From Desulforamulus aeronauticus DSM 10349 (GTDB lineage: Bacteria > Bacillota > Desulfotomaculia > Desulfotomaculales > Desulfotomaculaceae): a DNA stretch of 64,000 bases. Both the position numbers and the translations under genes were made by a program. This document shows positions 25,352-34,445 of the stretch, piece by piece (the stretch's first letter is position 1; every line of letters starts with the position of its first letter). Under the pieces are notes generated by a model. The model made no database searches and was not told where the DNA came from. It worked only from the letters and a program-made list of their open reading frames with translations. The DNA lies in contig NZ_FRAR01000026.1 in assembly GCF_900142375.1 (NCBI RefSeq), positions 1 through 64,000 of the forward strand, written 5' to 3'.

Positions 25352-25885
25352 TCATTCAAGCCCGTCTTTAAAATGAGGGTCCTCACGATCGTTATTAACC
25401 TGACTATGGAATATTTCCTTTAAACTAAGATCGTCCAGAACCTCCTGAGGTTCAGTAAGTTTCACCTGGCTCATCACATCCCGGACACCCCTGGCTCTGG
25501 TGGCTGCTTCCACAGCATTGTCAATTTCCTCCTGGCTGTCTGCGTGCCCCACTAGGTAAACAGTACCGCCTCTGCTTTCTGCGCCAATGTGTTTTACATT
25601 AATATCGTTATTGGCAAACTCTTCATAAACCTCGGCTGTCACCTCGCCGTCATTAATTTGGCCGTCGGTGCTGATGGTAACGCCATTTTCAATGCTCTTA
25701 ATACCCTCTACTCGGGACACTAGTTCGTGCAGTTGCCTTCTTTCGTGCAAAGTGTCTACCATGCCCATCAAATGCACTTCACCTTTTTGCACTAGGGTTT
25801 TAATACCGTAACTCTTTAGACCATCGGTTCTGTCTATTAAAGACTGGATATCCCGCTGCATTTCTTGATCTTGATATTTTGACAT
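25352..25885 (-). CDS. BON-domain protein
   Basis: A 177-residue soluble protein with two BON domains, at about 12-70 (LIDRTDGLKSYGIKTLVQKG, then VHLMGMVDTLHERRQL) and 80-150 (NDINVKHIGAESRGGTVYLV, then SQEEIDNAVEAATRARGV). BON domains (OsmY/YraP-like) bind phospholipid and protect membranes. There is no signal peptide, so this is a cytoplasmic version. GGAGATGAG precedes the ATG. Role inferred from domain only. Confidence 0.8.
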   Translation of the reverse strand: MSKYQDQEMQRDIQSLIDRTDGLKSYGIKTLVQKGEVHLMGMVDTLHERRQLHELVSRVEGIKSIENGVTISTDGQINDGEVTAEVYEEFANNDINVKHIGAESRGGTVYLVGHADSQEEIDNAVEAATRARGVRDVMSQVKLTEPQEVLDDLSLKEIFHSQVNNDREDPHFKDGLE

Positions 25886-25945
25886 TATCTCATCTCCTTG
25901 GGTAGATTAGTATCTATTATTCCCCTAACGGAGAGAGCTATCAGT

Positions 25946-26431
25946 TTATTTTTTGCTAAAAATCCCTTGATCAATTTGTTCTTCCGAAATAACCTTAATA
26001 CCATTTTTATTTAATAACGCTGCTGTAACACCCATACCCTCCACAACCCTGCGCTCCACACCCGGCAAGGCACTTGGCACACGATTGTAAATGCGAGAAC
26101 TACCGCAGGAAGGACTGCGTTCCTTTAATATGGCCAGCGTGATGCCCTTTTCGAGGGCTATTTGCAATACCTTTTCCGCCCCTTGTACAAACTCAGCAGT
26201 AACCTCCCGACCACCTTCACACAAACACCGGCCATGCCCAGCCAATACCTGAAAACCATCTCCGGTTTCAATGTCCACCGGTTCTCTGGGAGTTAAGAGC
26301 CCGCCTAACTCCTCCGGGCACACCGCAATGGCTTTCCCCTGCTCAACCAGTGCCAATACTTCCGGAATCAGGTTATCTCCACCGTGGTATTTACAGGGAA
26401 TACCAGCCAAACAAGCACTCACTAAAATCAT
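25946..26431 (-). CDS. DUF523 family protein
   Basis: A 161-residue protein of the DUF523 (COG1683) family, with the family start ILVSACLAGIPCKYHGG, the acidic VCPEELGGL and the cysteine-containing ERSPSCGSSRIYNR. Conserved cysteines suggest metal or thiol chemistry, but no biochemical role is established. GGAGGGAG precedes the ATG. It lies 62 bp after the DUF362 gene and may be co-transcribed. Confidence 0.85.
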   Translation of the reverse strand: MILVSACLAGIPCKYHGGDNLIPEVLALVEQGKAIAVCPEELGGLLTPREPVDIETGDGFQVLAGHGRCLCEGGREVTAEFVQGAEKVLQIALEKGITLAILKERSPSCGSSRIYNRVPSALPGVERRVVEGMGVTAALLNKNGIKVISEEQIDQGIFSKK

Positions 26432-26492
26432 GTTTCTCCCTCCTGTTCACTTTATCCATTGTAACACAGGAAGGTTTTCATCTTTGTTACAT

Positions 26493-27416
26493 TTATTTTA
26501 ACTGCAGTGGCTTTAGCCGTCCTTGGTCTAACACCACCGTGTGTCCATAGGCAGCCCGACTAAACACTTCTTCCGCCTCGTAAAGCGGTACTCCCTTTAA
26601 CTCCACCTTTTTTAAATCTCCCTCCCCGACTCCCCGCAGAATCAATTCATAAAGGTATTGTACAGCCTGGGGCATAAAACCTAGTAATCTGGCTCCCACT
26701 ACATCCGTGGCCACTGGGTCGGTGCCCACAATCACTAAGTCGGAATTCACCGGCTTGCCATGGGAGGGCCCGGTACCAATCATTGCTTGATCACCGCTTA
26801 AAATCGTCAGATCAATGGGCAGCTTCTCTCCCATGGCCGCAATAAAACTATGTAAACGTTCATGAATACCCCTTTGCGTTTTGGGCCAACCGTGTATCTC
26901 CGCTGGTGGCCAGGATAAGGCAATATTCTTGATACCCAGGGAAACGGTAGCTTCCTCATGCTGTTTGATCTGGGTAAAGGATACCAGAACATCGGCCTTG
27001 GTAATTAATTCATTGATGGGTGTGGACGGGGGATAGGGATGATTCAGTGTCAACTCAACATAGGGCCCATAGTTGGTGTCCACAAATTCTACCTGCTCCT
27101 GCTGCAAAATTTGCTGATAGCCAGTCTGCTCCAGGACCTTTGGCGTAGGAGCGCCACCGGAACCACAGGCAACTACCAGCCGACCGGGTTGTTGCTTTTT
27201 GATAAATTGAATGAGTTGCCGCAAGGTCTCCGGCCCCACTACCGTCCCAGTTTCCGGTGAACGGGTATTGACCCAATTAGGAGTAATTACCACGGTATCT
27301 CCGGTTTTAAATAGTTCATCAACTGGCAGCATGGCCAGGGCATTCCCTAACGCGTTCCCTTCTAAGGGGTCTCTGGTAATGGCAACAATGGGTCTTTCTA
27401 CTCTTCTTTTGCGCAT
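26493..27416 (-). CDS. DUF362-domain protein
   Basis: About 307 residues of the DUF362 (PF04015) family without an attached ferredoxin domain. It has the family features VVITPNWVNTRSPETGTVV and GPSHGKPVNSDLVIVGTDPV. ATG 27416 follows GGAGGG by 5 nt; the longer frame to 27455 has no RBS. The family includes proteins of unknown function often next to iron-sulfur metabolism; a ferredoxin-fused relative is encoded at 62490-63596. Function not assignable. Confidence 0.75.
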   Translation of the reverse strand: MRKRRVERPIVAITRDPLEGNALGNALAMLPVDELFKTGDTVVITPNWVNTRSPETGTVVGPETLRQLIQFIKKQQPGRLVVACGSGGAPTPKVLEQTGYQQILQQEQVEFVDTNYGPYVELTLNHPYPPSTPINELITKADVLVSFTQIKQHEEATVSLGIKNIALSWPPAEIHGWPKTQRGIHERLHSFIAAMGEKLPIDLTILSGDQAMIGTGPSHGKPVNSDLVIVGTDPVATDVVGARLLGFMPQAVQYLYELILRGVGEGDLKKVELKGVPLYEAEEVFSRAAYGHTVVLDQGRLKPLQLK

Positions 27417-27488
27417 AGAATCCCTCCGTAGATATACTTTGTTTAGCATGGTCATTCACGGTGATCGCTATGCTTCAAAAGACTAAAC

Positions 27489-28454
27489 TTATTGTGTAAC
27501 CGGCCTTATGTAATGCCAATCCTTAATTTTGTCATCACTGATAACACTAACATGTACATGGGTGAATTCTTTAAAAGCTTTGCTTACTGCCGTGGTCACC
27601 CGGTTATTGATAATATCGCATTCTGACAGACAAATCCGTTCATTCGCTTCTATCACGATTTCCACTAAATAGCTGTTGGGTCCAATACACATTGACCTTA
27701 CACTGTGAACATCCTTAACTCCCCCCAGAGCAAGCACGTAATTACCCATTTTTTCCACTTGCTCCGGGTCCGCAGCTTCTCCCAGGATGGCGGCAACGTT
27801 TTCCCTGGCTGTGGCAAGACCAATAGACAACAACAACATACCAATAATGATGGATGCCAGACCATCAAAAAGTACATTATGGGTAACAACAGATAAAATA
27901 ATGGCTCCGCCAGCCACGAACAAACCAATGAGGGCAGCTGAATCCTCTAGAAATATGAATCGTGTGGCTGGGGTAGCTTTAGACAAAACTGGCAGCACCC
28001 GAAAATACATACCAATGCCTCGGCTAGGTTCACCCACTTCTACCATGATGGCCTTCACGGCCATGGTTAAAGAATAAATCTCAAATAAAATACTAACACC
28101 AATAATCCCAAGGTTAAGACCCACATATTGTAAATGTTCTGGATGAAGGATCTTTTGTATCCCGCCGTAAATGGAAAGGGCACCACCAATAAATAGCATC
28201 CCCAAGCTGGCCACAAAACTCCAGAAAAATACCCTTTTGCCATGACCAAATTGATATTTATCATCAATAGGACGCTGGGATTGACGGATACCAATCAACA
28301 AGAAAAAACCGTTAGCCCAATCACCCACCGAGTGTTTAAATTCCGCCATCATAGAAGCACTGCCACTGAGTGTGGCAGCTACCAGTTTCATGATCATAAT
28401 GACCCCGTTGGCAATTAAGGCAGCTTTAATGGCAGACTCACTACTATGGGCCAT
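27489..28454 (-). CDS. Cation diffusion facilitator (CDF) family transporter
   Basis: A 321-residue CDF antiporter with six spans and a C-terminal cytoplasmic metal-binding domain. The span-2 motif is FKHSVGDWANG (His/Asp) and the span-5 motif LFDGLASIIIG, with LEDSAALIGL before it; together these form the metal site. The C-terminal domain holds VKDVHSVRSMCIG. It exports zinc, iron or manganese in exchange for protons; specificity is not clear. AAAGGAGTTGG precedes the ATG. The 6S-like RNA gene upstream is on the same strand and ends in a terminator. Confidence 0.88.
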   Translation of the reverse strand: MAHSSESAIKAALIANGVIMIMKLVAATLSGSASMMAEFKHSVGDWANGFFLLIGIRQSQRPIDDKYQFGHGKRVFFWSFVASLGMLFIGGALSIYGGIQKILHPEHLQYVGLNLGIIGVSILFEIYSLTMAVKAIMVEVGEPSRGIGMYFRVLPVLSKATPATRFIFLEDSAALIGLFVAGGAIILSVVTHNVLFDGLASIIIGMLLLSIGLATARENVAAILGEAADPEQVEKMGNYVLALGGVKDVHSVRSMCIGPNSYLVEIVIEANERICLSECDIINNRVTTAVSKAFKEFTHVHVSVISDDKIKDWHYIRPVTQ

Positions 28455-28540
28455 CTTACCAACTCCTTTATTTCTCTGTAATATTCCTTGGTTTATAGGA
28501 TGGTACTACCAACAAAAACTGGTAATTTTAAAAATACAGA

Positions 28541-28570
28541 AAATCCTCAGAGATTTCTCTCTGAGGATTT
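28541..28570. terminator. Terminator of the 6S-like RNA
   Basis: A perfect 12-bp stem AAATCCTCAGAG / CTCTGAGGATTT with a 6-nt loop. On the minus strand it is followed by TCTGTATTTTT; on the plus strand by TTTTAAT. Confidence 0.75.
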
Positions 28571-28574
28571 TTTA

Positions 28575-28765
28575 ATCTTGCCCCACTAAGCCGTCCACTC
28601 GGTGTTTTTAAAGTACCCGCTTCTCGCAGGTGGGTGCCCGCTAGCTTGGTTCTACCTTCCGCTAATGTACCCTAAAGGGCACAAGAACTACGGCTTGATA
28701 TTTGCAAGCTAAGTCTGACTCCCGAAAAAACACTGTGGTTTTAAAAATCATCAAGCAGCGCACAA
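28575..28765 (-). ncRNA. ssrS: Putative 6S RNA
   Basis: On the minus strand this roughly 190-nt segment folds by eye like a 6S RNA. A closing stem pairs CCACAGTGTTTTT (28738-28726) with AAAAACACCGAGTGG (28609-28595). A large internal bubble follows, with its 3' side holding a small hairpin, ACCTGC-GAGAA-GCGGGT. A terminal arm pairs TTAGCTTG (28711-28704) with CAAGCTAG (28648-28641), then GTTCT/AGAAC, capped by GTGCCCT/AGGGTAC. A strong terminator ends it. The promoter-mimic bubble of 6S RNA traps sigma-A RNA polymerase. Identity rests on fold and size, not on a sequence match. Confidence 0.55.
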
Positions 28766-29037
28766 AGCAGGATTTAGTGTGGATTCTGCAACCCAACACT
28801 ATTTGATTGTCGAAAGTGATCACCTTCTAGAGGTATCATATCAAAAAATAATTTATTTAGTCAAGTCCGATATGAAGTTACTTTTTACCTTATCAATCTC
28901 CCTAGACGCTGCAGGAGTTGTGATATGATAGTATCGTTATAAAGAATACCACATACTAGGAGCGACTATAGTAAAAACACTTTTGACGGTTAACCTTATA
29001 GTGGCTGCTATTCTTCGCGGGAAGGAGATGCGATATT

Positions 29038-29700
29038 TTGAAGGAGAGAACAGCTCTTATCGCCGGTGCAACTGGATTAGTAGGAAATGAACTGCTGCAA
29101 ATCCTGCTGCAGGAAAAAGAATATGAGAGGGTTTATGCCATCGTCAGAAAATCTTTGATGTTGAAACATCCGAAGCTAATAGAAATCGTCTGTGATTTTG
29201 ACCGGCTTGAAGAGGTAAAAGAATACTTTGCGGTGGATGATGTATTTTGCTGCTTAGGAACAACCATCAAAAAAGCCAAGACAAGAGAAGCGATGTACAA
29301 GGTCGATGTGGAGTATCCTGTTACTTTAGCCAAATTGGCAAAGGCACAGGGGGCCTGTCATTTTCTGATTATAAGTTCGGTAAATGCGAATGTTGAATCA
29401 TTTATCTGGTATCCAAAGATGAAAGGACAACTTGAGGAGCAAATAAAAAACATTCCCTTTGCAACAACCTCAATCCTTCGTCCGTCGCTGCTTTTGGGAA
29501 TGCGCAAAGAGTTTAGATTTTTTGAAGGCATAGCTATTAAAGTAGTTCGAGGTCTTTCCATTTTGTTGAGAAGATCATTACCCAGTCAGATGGGGATAGA
29601 AGCAAAAATCGTAGCTCAGGCCATGTATCAGATTGCTCAAATGAATAAACCAGGAGTAAGGATTTATTCCCCAAAACAAATGGAAGATATTATCAAATAA
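29038..29700 (+). CDS. NAD(P)-binding oxidoreductase (atypical SDR, HTATIP2/YbjT-like)
   Basis: A 220-residue Rossmann protein with an N-terminal dinucleotide motif TALIAGATGLVGNELL (G-x-x-G-x-x-G). The segments VFCCLGTTIKKAKTREAMYK and LIISSVNANVESFIWYPKMK resemble the HTATIP2-like atypical SDR group; the catalytic YxxxK region is present as WYPKMKG. The start is TTG 29038, chosen for GAAGGAGATG 9 nt upstream. It stands alone just outside the tRNA-bounded island. Substrate unknown. Confidence 0.8.
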   Translation: MKERTALIAGATGLVGNELLQILLQEKEYERVYAIVRKSLMLKHPKLIEIVCDFDRLEEVKEYFAVDDVFCCLGTTIKKAKTREAMYKVDVEYPVTLAKLAKAQGACHFLIISSVNANVESFIWYPKMKGQLEEQIKNIPFATTSILRPSLLLGMRKEFRFFEGIAIKVVRGLSILLRRSLPSQMGIEAKIVAQAMYQIAQMNKPGVRIYSPKQMEDIIK

Positions 29701-29769
29701 AATGTATCCTCAGTCTAAATAAAAAAGATTCAGAAGTAAACTACCTCTGAGCTCTTGATAAATAAGATT

Positions 29770-29814
29770 TGGTTGGAAAACAAGCGGGATCGAACCACTA
29801 ATCTCTTGAATGCC
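29770..29814. repeat. Partial tRNA-Ala 3' half, candidate att site at island end
   Basis: The 35 bp at 29780-29814 match 49218-49252, the 3' half of the tRNA-Ala(GGC) gene from T arm to anticodon, with only three mismatches, all transitions. The preceding TGGTTGGAAAA resembles the acceptor end TGGTGGAG with small insertions. The rest of the tRNA is absent. Same orientation as the intact gene, as expected for a tRNA-integrating element. Confidence 0.7.
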
Positions 29815-30010
29815 GGGTAAACAATACTAAAATTATGCAACATTAAGTGAGAAAACACTGGAACGGCATTCACAACAAACAGACCCCTCTAAGCAATCCA
29901 CAATTTACATGTATTTTAGCATGTTTCAGTAAATAATGAGTCAAAACTGTTTGGTGATGTATCGTTTTAAGGACGCGATGTGGCCGTAACCTTGAAATAT
30001 AGATTTTGGG

Positions 30011-30036
30011 GAGCAACAGCATAATGCTGGGTGCTC
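30011..30036. terminator. Terminator-like hairpin near island end
   Basis: GAGCAACAGCA / TGCTGGGTGCTC is followed by TTTTTTATTTC on the plus strand. No gene to terminate is evident on that strand; the nearest coding remnant is the EAL pseudogene on the minus strand. Confidence 0.5.
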
Positions 30037-30048
30037 TTTTTTATTTCT

Positions 30049-30275
30049 TCACTCTGCCTGTGCCTGCTTGCCCTGAGCGCCGTTTTGATCCACACAAGCC
30101 AGGAATTTTTCATAATGATGCGCTGTAATGAAAGCCTAAAAATATTGGCAACCAAGCCGTTTTAACAGATCTGACTGCTCCTTTGTTTCGACGCCCTCCG
30201 CGATCACTGAGACGTTCAACTGCTTGCAGGGAGATGATCTACGACACGATGTTTTCTTTTTGCTTACCGGGTTAC
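30049..30275 (-). pseudogene. EAL-domain c-di-GMP phosphodiesterase, degenerate C-terminal fragment
   Basis: The minus strand encodes KQLNVSVIAEGVETKEQSDL followed by LKRLGCQYF, the unmistakable C-terminal EAL motif (VIAEGVET). A stop codon follows where QGY is expected, and the tail resumes as AFITAHHYEKFLACVDQNG up to a TGA at 30049. Upstream, KENIVS-stop-IISL needs a stop read-through and a frameshift to connect. Only the last part of the domain is left, so this is a dead gene. Confidence 0.75.
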
Positions 30276-30375
30276 GATATCACGAGTCAATGCCATACAG
30301 AGCACGCATAACAGAAGAATATTAGCGGTAAATATTGCCAATACTTAAAGTGGTATCACGCTAAAGAGGTGCTTT

Positions 30376-31926
30376 ATGTTTGGGATTAATAGACCAAAAA
30401 AGTCAAGGAAAATAAAAGAAGAGGTTGCCCTTCTGAATCATCAAGTGGCACGTGACGAGGTGTCGGGCCGCTATGATGAAACAGTAGGATATTTAAAAGA
30501 ATTATTCCGGGACGATGATGTCATGCAGTTCCGTGAGCTACAAAATAAAAATGCCGGAGATCTGCGCTTTTGCCTTGTTTACTGCGACGGTCTGGTGGAT
30601 TCCGAATTGATCGGCGCCCAGTTGATCCGGCCACTTTTGGAGCTTCAGTTAGACGTGCGGGAAAAGATCACTGCCGACGCTCTTTTGGAACAGATTATCC
30701 AGACCGTCTCGGGGAAAAAGTTGTGCAGCTACCGGGAGATCGTGCGTGCGGTTACCGGTGGCGATACGCTCCTGATTACGAATGTCCTGAAAGAAGGCCT
30801 GCTGTTCAGCGTTAAGAAGTTTGAAACGCGATCCGTCTCAGAACCGGAAGGGGAAAAGATCCTCAGCGGACCGCGGGAAGGGTTTACAGAAGAGCTGCTT
30901 AGCAATTTGTCCATGATTCGTCGCAAGCTTCGGACAAACCGTCTGAAGATGCGCTTTTATACGATAGGTAAAGAAACTCAAACGCAGCTTGGCATCGCCT
31001 ATCTGGACGAAATTGTGAATGAAAACATTCTCAAAGAACTATACCGCCGTTTGGACACGATTGATATTGATGGTGTTCTGGACACGAATTACATCACGGA
31101 GTTGGTACGGGATAACCCGTGGTCGCCATTTCGTTCCATTGGGTATACCGAGCGCCCGGATGTTGTGGCGGGCAAGCTGCTGGAGGGGCGTATCGCCCTG
31201 TTTGTGGATGGTACGCCGGTGGTCCTGACGTTGCCGTACCTGTTCATCGAGAACTTTCAGAGCAACGAGGACTACTATCTGAATTTCTACTATACCTCAT
31301 TTTCCCGGTTCCTCCGTATCCTAGGCTTCTTCCTAACGGTTCTGGTACCGGCCGTCTATATCGCCATTGCGGCGTATCACCAAGAGATGCTACCAGCCCC
31401 GATCCTCATCAGAATTGCGATAGAACGGCAGAGGGTCCCATTACCGGCCGCCCTGGAATGCTTTTTGATGCTGCTGGTATTTGATATCTTGCGGGAGACA
31501 GGTCTTCGCATGCCCACCAATGTGGGTCAGACGCTGGGTATTGTGGGCGCGCTGGTGGTGGGACAGGCCGCGGTGGAGGCGGGTCTGGTCGCCGCCCCCA
31601 TGATTATTGTGGTCGCCATGGCAGGCATCACCAGTTTGCTGATCCCGAAGATGAACGCGCCCGTGATATACATTCGGTTCGGTATTCTTGCCTTGGGCGC
31701 TTCCCTGGGCTTTTTGGGGGTGACGCTCGGATGTGCGCTGCTCCTTGCCCATGTGCTTTCGCTCCACTCGTTTGGCGTTTCTCAACTGGCCTCCGGCCAT
31801 AAGCTGCAATATCAGGAAATCAAGGACACGGTCATCCGCGCTCCCTGGTGGCAGATGCGTTTGCGTCCGTTCCAGCTTAGTCCAAACCGGGTTCGGGAAA
31901 AATCCGGCAAAAGAGAGCAGTCATGA
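30376..31926 (+). CDS. gerAA: Spore germination protein, GerA-type receptor A subunit
   Basis: A 516-residue GerA family subunit. The N-terminal cytoplasmic domain (about 1-290) begins with the typical YLKELFRDDDVMQFRELQNK and contains RDNPWSPFRSIGYTERPDV. The C-terminal half has about five spans, with PAPILIRIAIERQRVPLPAA and NVGQTLGIVGALVVGQAAVEAG as family motifs. With B and C subunits it forms a nutrient-sensing ion channel in the spore inner membrane. AAAGAGGTG precedes the ATG. It overlaps the next gene by 4 bp. Expression is probably forespore-specific. Confidence 0.9.
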   Translation: MFGINRPKKSRKIKEEVALLNHQVARDEVSGRYDETVGYLKELFRDDDVMQFRELQNKNAGDLRFCLVYCDGLVDSELIGAQLIRPLLELQLDVREKITADALLEQIIQTVSGKKLCSYREIVRAVTGGDTLLITNVLKEGLLFSVKKFETRSVSEPEGEKILSGPREGFTEELLSNLSMIRRKLRTNRLKMRFYTIGKETQTQLGIAYLDEIVNENILKELYRRLDTIDIDGVLDTNYITELVRDNPWSPFRSIGYTERPDVVAGKLLEGRIALFVDGTPVVLTLPYLFIENFQSNEDYYLNFYYTSFSRFLRILGFFLTVLVPAVYIAIAAYHQEMLPAPILIRIAIERQRVPLPAALECFLMLLVFDILRETGLRMPTNVGQTLGIVGALVVGQAAVEAGLVAAPMIIVVAMAGITSLLIPKMNAPVIYIRFGILALGASLGFLGVTLGCALLLAHVLSLHSFGVSQLASGHKLQYQEIKDTVIRAPWWQMRLRPFQLSPNRVREKSGKREQS

Positions 31927-33059
31927 AAAAAGGTATTGTTCTTATCTGCCTGATGCTGTGCTGTGTCTTTTTGGGAGGCTGCTGGAATTATCAAGGCTTG
32001 GACACGATTGATATCGTAACGGGGATAGCCATCGACAAGAACCCGGAAACAGGCATGTACTTGTTGACTTACGAAATGGTGGATACCGCGGTTTCGGGAA
32101 AAGATGTACCTACGGAAGTAAAATATGTGGAATCCCAAGGGCCAACCTTATTCGGCGCAATACGAAACGCAAAGAGAAAGCTCATTAACAAACTGTATGG
32201 CGGCAATATGCAGGCAATCATCATCAGCAGGCAGATTGCACAGGAGGAAGGCGTCTTAGCGATTCTGGAGATGTTTCTGCGGGATGGGGAGCCGCGCGAA
32301 ACCCTGAGTGTTGCCATTTCACAGGAAGAGACCGCCAAATCGGTTCTAATGACCAAGGGGCTGGATTCGAAGATTATTTCTTTTGAAATCCATGGGGTCA
32401 TCAATGAAGACAACCAAACCACCTCTTCCACAAAAAATATCGCACTGTATCAAGCTTACAACGCAATCAAGGAAGCAGGGGATTCATTGGTTTTGCCGAT
32501 CTTGCATCTGCAGCAAAACAATAACGATGTGACCACGGAATCTAACGGCGTGGCGTTGTTTCGTGGGGATAAGCTCATCGGCTTTTTATCGCCGGAGCAG
32601 ACCCTGTACTATCTATTTCTGGTAGACGAGATAAAGAGCGCTGCTGTGTCGCTCCCTTACCGCAGCGAAAACAGCGAAATCTCTATGGAAATCAAAAGCA
32701 ACCGCAGCAAAACTAGTGTCCGGTATGAGAATGGGCAATTGGTTGTGTCTGTCCAAATCAAAACAGAGATGAATCTAACAGAGCTGAAAGGAGAATTGGA
32801 CTTATCTCAGGAACAGGAACGGACTTGGCTGGAAGCACATGCCGCTCAATTTATAGAGGAATCTACCCGCGCCTTCTTTGGGTCCGTACAGACAGAATAC
32901 AAAACAGACATTTTTGGTCTGGGCAGATTGCTGTATGGAGACCATCCGGATGTATGGAGGCAATTGGAGGATAGCTGGGATGAGATCTTCTCACAGGCCC
33001 AGTTTGAGGTACAAGTCACTGTGGACATCGTGAATACCGGCGTCCTGAAAAACTTCTAA
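31923..33059 (+). CDS. gerAC: Spore germination lipoprotein, GerA-type receptor C subunit
   Basis: A 378-residue Ger(x)C family protein. A lipoprotein signal ends FLGGCW, followed by NYQGLDTIDIVTGIAIDK, as in GerAC. The body has three small domains, with the C-terminal one rich in TEYKTDIFGLGRLLYGDHPD. It is anchored to the outer face of the spore inner membrane and required for receptor function. ATGA overlap with the A subunit gene shows translational coupling. Confidence 0.9.
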   Translation: MKKGIVLICLMLCCVFLGGCWNYQGLDTIDIVTGIAIDKNPETGMYLLTYEMVDTAVSGKDVPTEVKYVESQGPTLFGAIRNAKRKLINKLYGGNMQAIIISRQIAQEEGVLAILEMFLRDGEPRETLSVAISQEETAKSVLMTKGLDSKIISFEIHGVINEDNQTTSSTKNIALYQAYNAIKEAGDSLVLPILHLQQNNNDVTTESNGVALFRGDKLIGFLSPEQTLYYLFLVDEIKSAAVSLPYRSENSEISMEIKSNRSKTSVRYENGQLVVSVQIKTEMNLTELKGELDLSQEQERTWLEAHAAQFIEESTRAFFGSVQTEYKTDIFGLGRLLYGDHPDVWRQLEDSWDEIFSQAQFEVQVTVDIVNTGVLKNF

Positions 33060-33073
33060 GGAGATGGGATCAC

Positions 33074-33286
33074 ATGGTATTGGCGATTGTATGCATTGCC
33101 TTTGCGCTGATCATATTGGGGCTTTGGCCGGCATGGAAATTAAATAGCAAAAGAGAAAACGTGTTTACTGTGATTTGCATCGGGGTCAGCTTCACTGTTT
33201 TGCTGCTCAGGAGCCTGGAGGTCACTTTACCGGACCCCACCAGGCTCCTGGTTGAATGGCTGCGCTCCGTTGGGATTGACCGCTAG
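33074..33286 (+). CDS. Small two-span membrane protein in ger operon (GerD-subunit-like)
   Basis: A 70-residue protein with two hydrophobic spans (VLAIVCIAFALIILGLWPAW and FTVICIGVSFTVLLLRSL). Several Bacillus gerA-type operons contain a small two-span D subunit that modulates germination rate, and this gene occupies such a position between C and B subunit genes. GGAGATGGGATCAC precedes the ATG. Assignment is by size, topology and context only. Confidence 0.65.
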   Translation: MVLAIVCIAFALIILGLWPAWKLNSKRENVFTVICIGVSFTVLLLRSLEVTLPDPTRLLVEWLRSVGIDR

Positions 33287-33305
33287 GTACGAAATGAGGA
33301 GTTTT

Positions 33306-34409
33306 ATGAATAAAGAGATGATCACTACGCGCGGCGCGGCCAGCATGATGGCGTTGATGGTTATATGCGGCTCAGTGCTGACGGGAATCAACACGGTCAA
33401 GCAGGACCTTTGGCTATCTATTTTGTTCTCCGCGCTGCTGTTTTTGCCCATCATTTTCGTTTACAGCCGGATTTGCGCGCTATGCCCGCAGCAGGGGCTG
33501 TATGAAATTCTAGAGTCGTTATTTGGAAAAGCAATCGTCTTTCTGCTCATCCTTCTCTTCTCCGCCTATGCCCTGACCATAGCCGCGCTGACGCTCCGCA
33601 ATTTTGTAGAGTTTACCGTGGTCATTGCACTGGAAGACACGCCGAAAATCCCGCTGATGATGGCGATCTTGTTCGTGGTGGTATTTCTGGCCCGTCAAGG
33701 GTTGGCGGTGTTCGGTAAATGGTCAACCATTATTTGTGCAATCATATTAGCCAATCTCGCATTTACGATTCTTCTTTCCTTGGATGTGATCGAGATTTCC
33801 CGCATCAAGCCGGTACTGGACCACAGTTTTTCACAGATCGCCGGTAATGCAGCTTCAATCGGGTCGATCGCCATTGGCGAATCCGTGCTGATTATGACGC
33901 TTATGGGTCATGTAGGGACAGGGAAGAGCTCCTATAAAGTTTACTTATGGGGACTCTTAGTCGGCATTGTCGCTTTGGCTCTGGTGGCGCTGCGCAACCT
34001 GCTGATCTTAGGGCCGGAAATGGTTGAGGCCGCTAAGTTTTCAGGATATATGGCGGTGCGTATCGTCCACCTCGGCAGCTTTTTTGAGCGTATGGAAAGC
34101 CTCATCTCGTTTAATTTGATCCTAATGGGAATCACGAAAATCGCTCTTTGCCTTTCTGCGGCAACCTTGGGGACTGCTAAGCTGTTGAAAACAGATGCCT
34201 ACCGCAACCTGCTACTGCCGGTCAGCCTTTTGGTATTGGCGCTCTGCTCAATCGTTTTCAAAACAGCGTTTGAGATGTTCGATTTTGCGTGGATGTATAA
34301 GTATATCGCGTTTCCGATCCAGGTGATTCTCCCCGTAATCATATGGATCGCGGCCGAAATAAAGGTGAGCCGGGGGAAAACATCTCAAATGGAGGAGGTA
34401 AGCCAATAA
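33306..34409 (+). CDS. gerAB: Spore germination protein, GerA-type receptor B subunit
   Basis: About 367 residues with ten spans, of the GerAB/amino-acid permease-related family (APC fold). It begins KEMITTRGAASMMALMVICG, the usual N-terminal helix, and contains LYEILESLFGKAIVFLLILL. The B subunit carries the germinant-binding site. ATG 33306 has GAGG 6 nt upstream; in-frame upstream starts (33294, 33252) lie within or next to the preceding gene. It ends the operon and faces a convergent sortase gene 36 bp away. Confidence 0.88.
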   Translation: MNKEMITTRGAASMMALMVICGSVLTGINTVKQDLWLSILFSALLFLPIIFVYSRICALCPQQGLYEILESLFGKAIVFLLILLFSAYALTIAALTLRNFVEFTVVIALEDTPKIPLMMAILFVVVFLARQGLAVFGKWSTIICAIILANLAFTILLSLDVIEISRIKPVLDHSFSQIAGNAASIGSIAIGESVLIMTLMGHVGTGKSSYKVYLWGLLVGIVALALVALRNLLILGPEMVEAAKFSGYMAVRIVHLGSFFERMESLISFNLILMGITKIALCLSAATLGTAKLLKTDAYRNLLLPVSLLVLALCSIVFKTAFEMFDFAWMYKYIAFPIQVILPVIIWIAAEIKVSRGKTSQMEEVSQ

Positions 34410-34445
34410 TAGGTTTCGGCCTCATAAGATCCAACAAGCTATCAT

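Noticed and set aside
28455-28765. Metal riboswitch (NiCo or Mn type) for the CDF gene
   Set aside because: No NiCo or yybP-ykoY consensus is recognisable, and the fold and size fit 6S RNA better; kept as the alternative in the findings.
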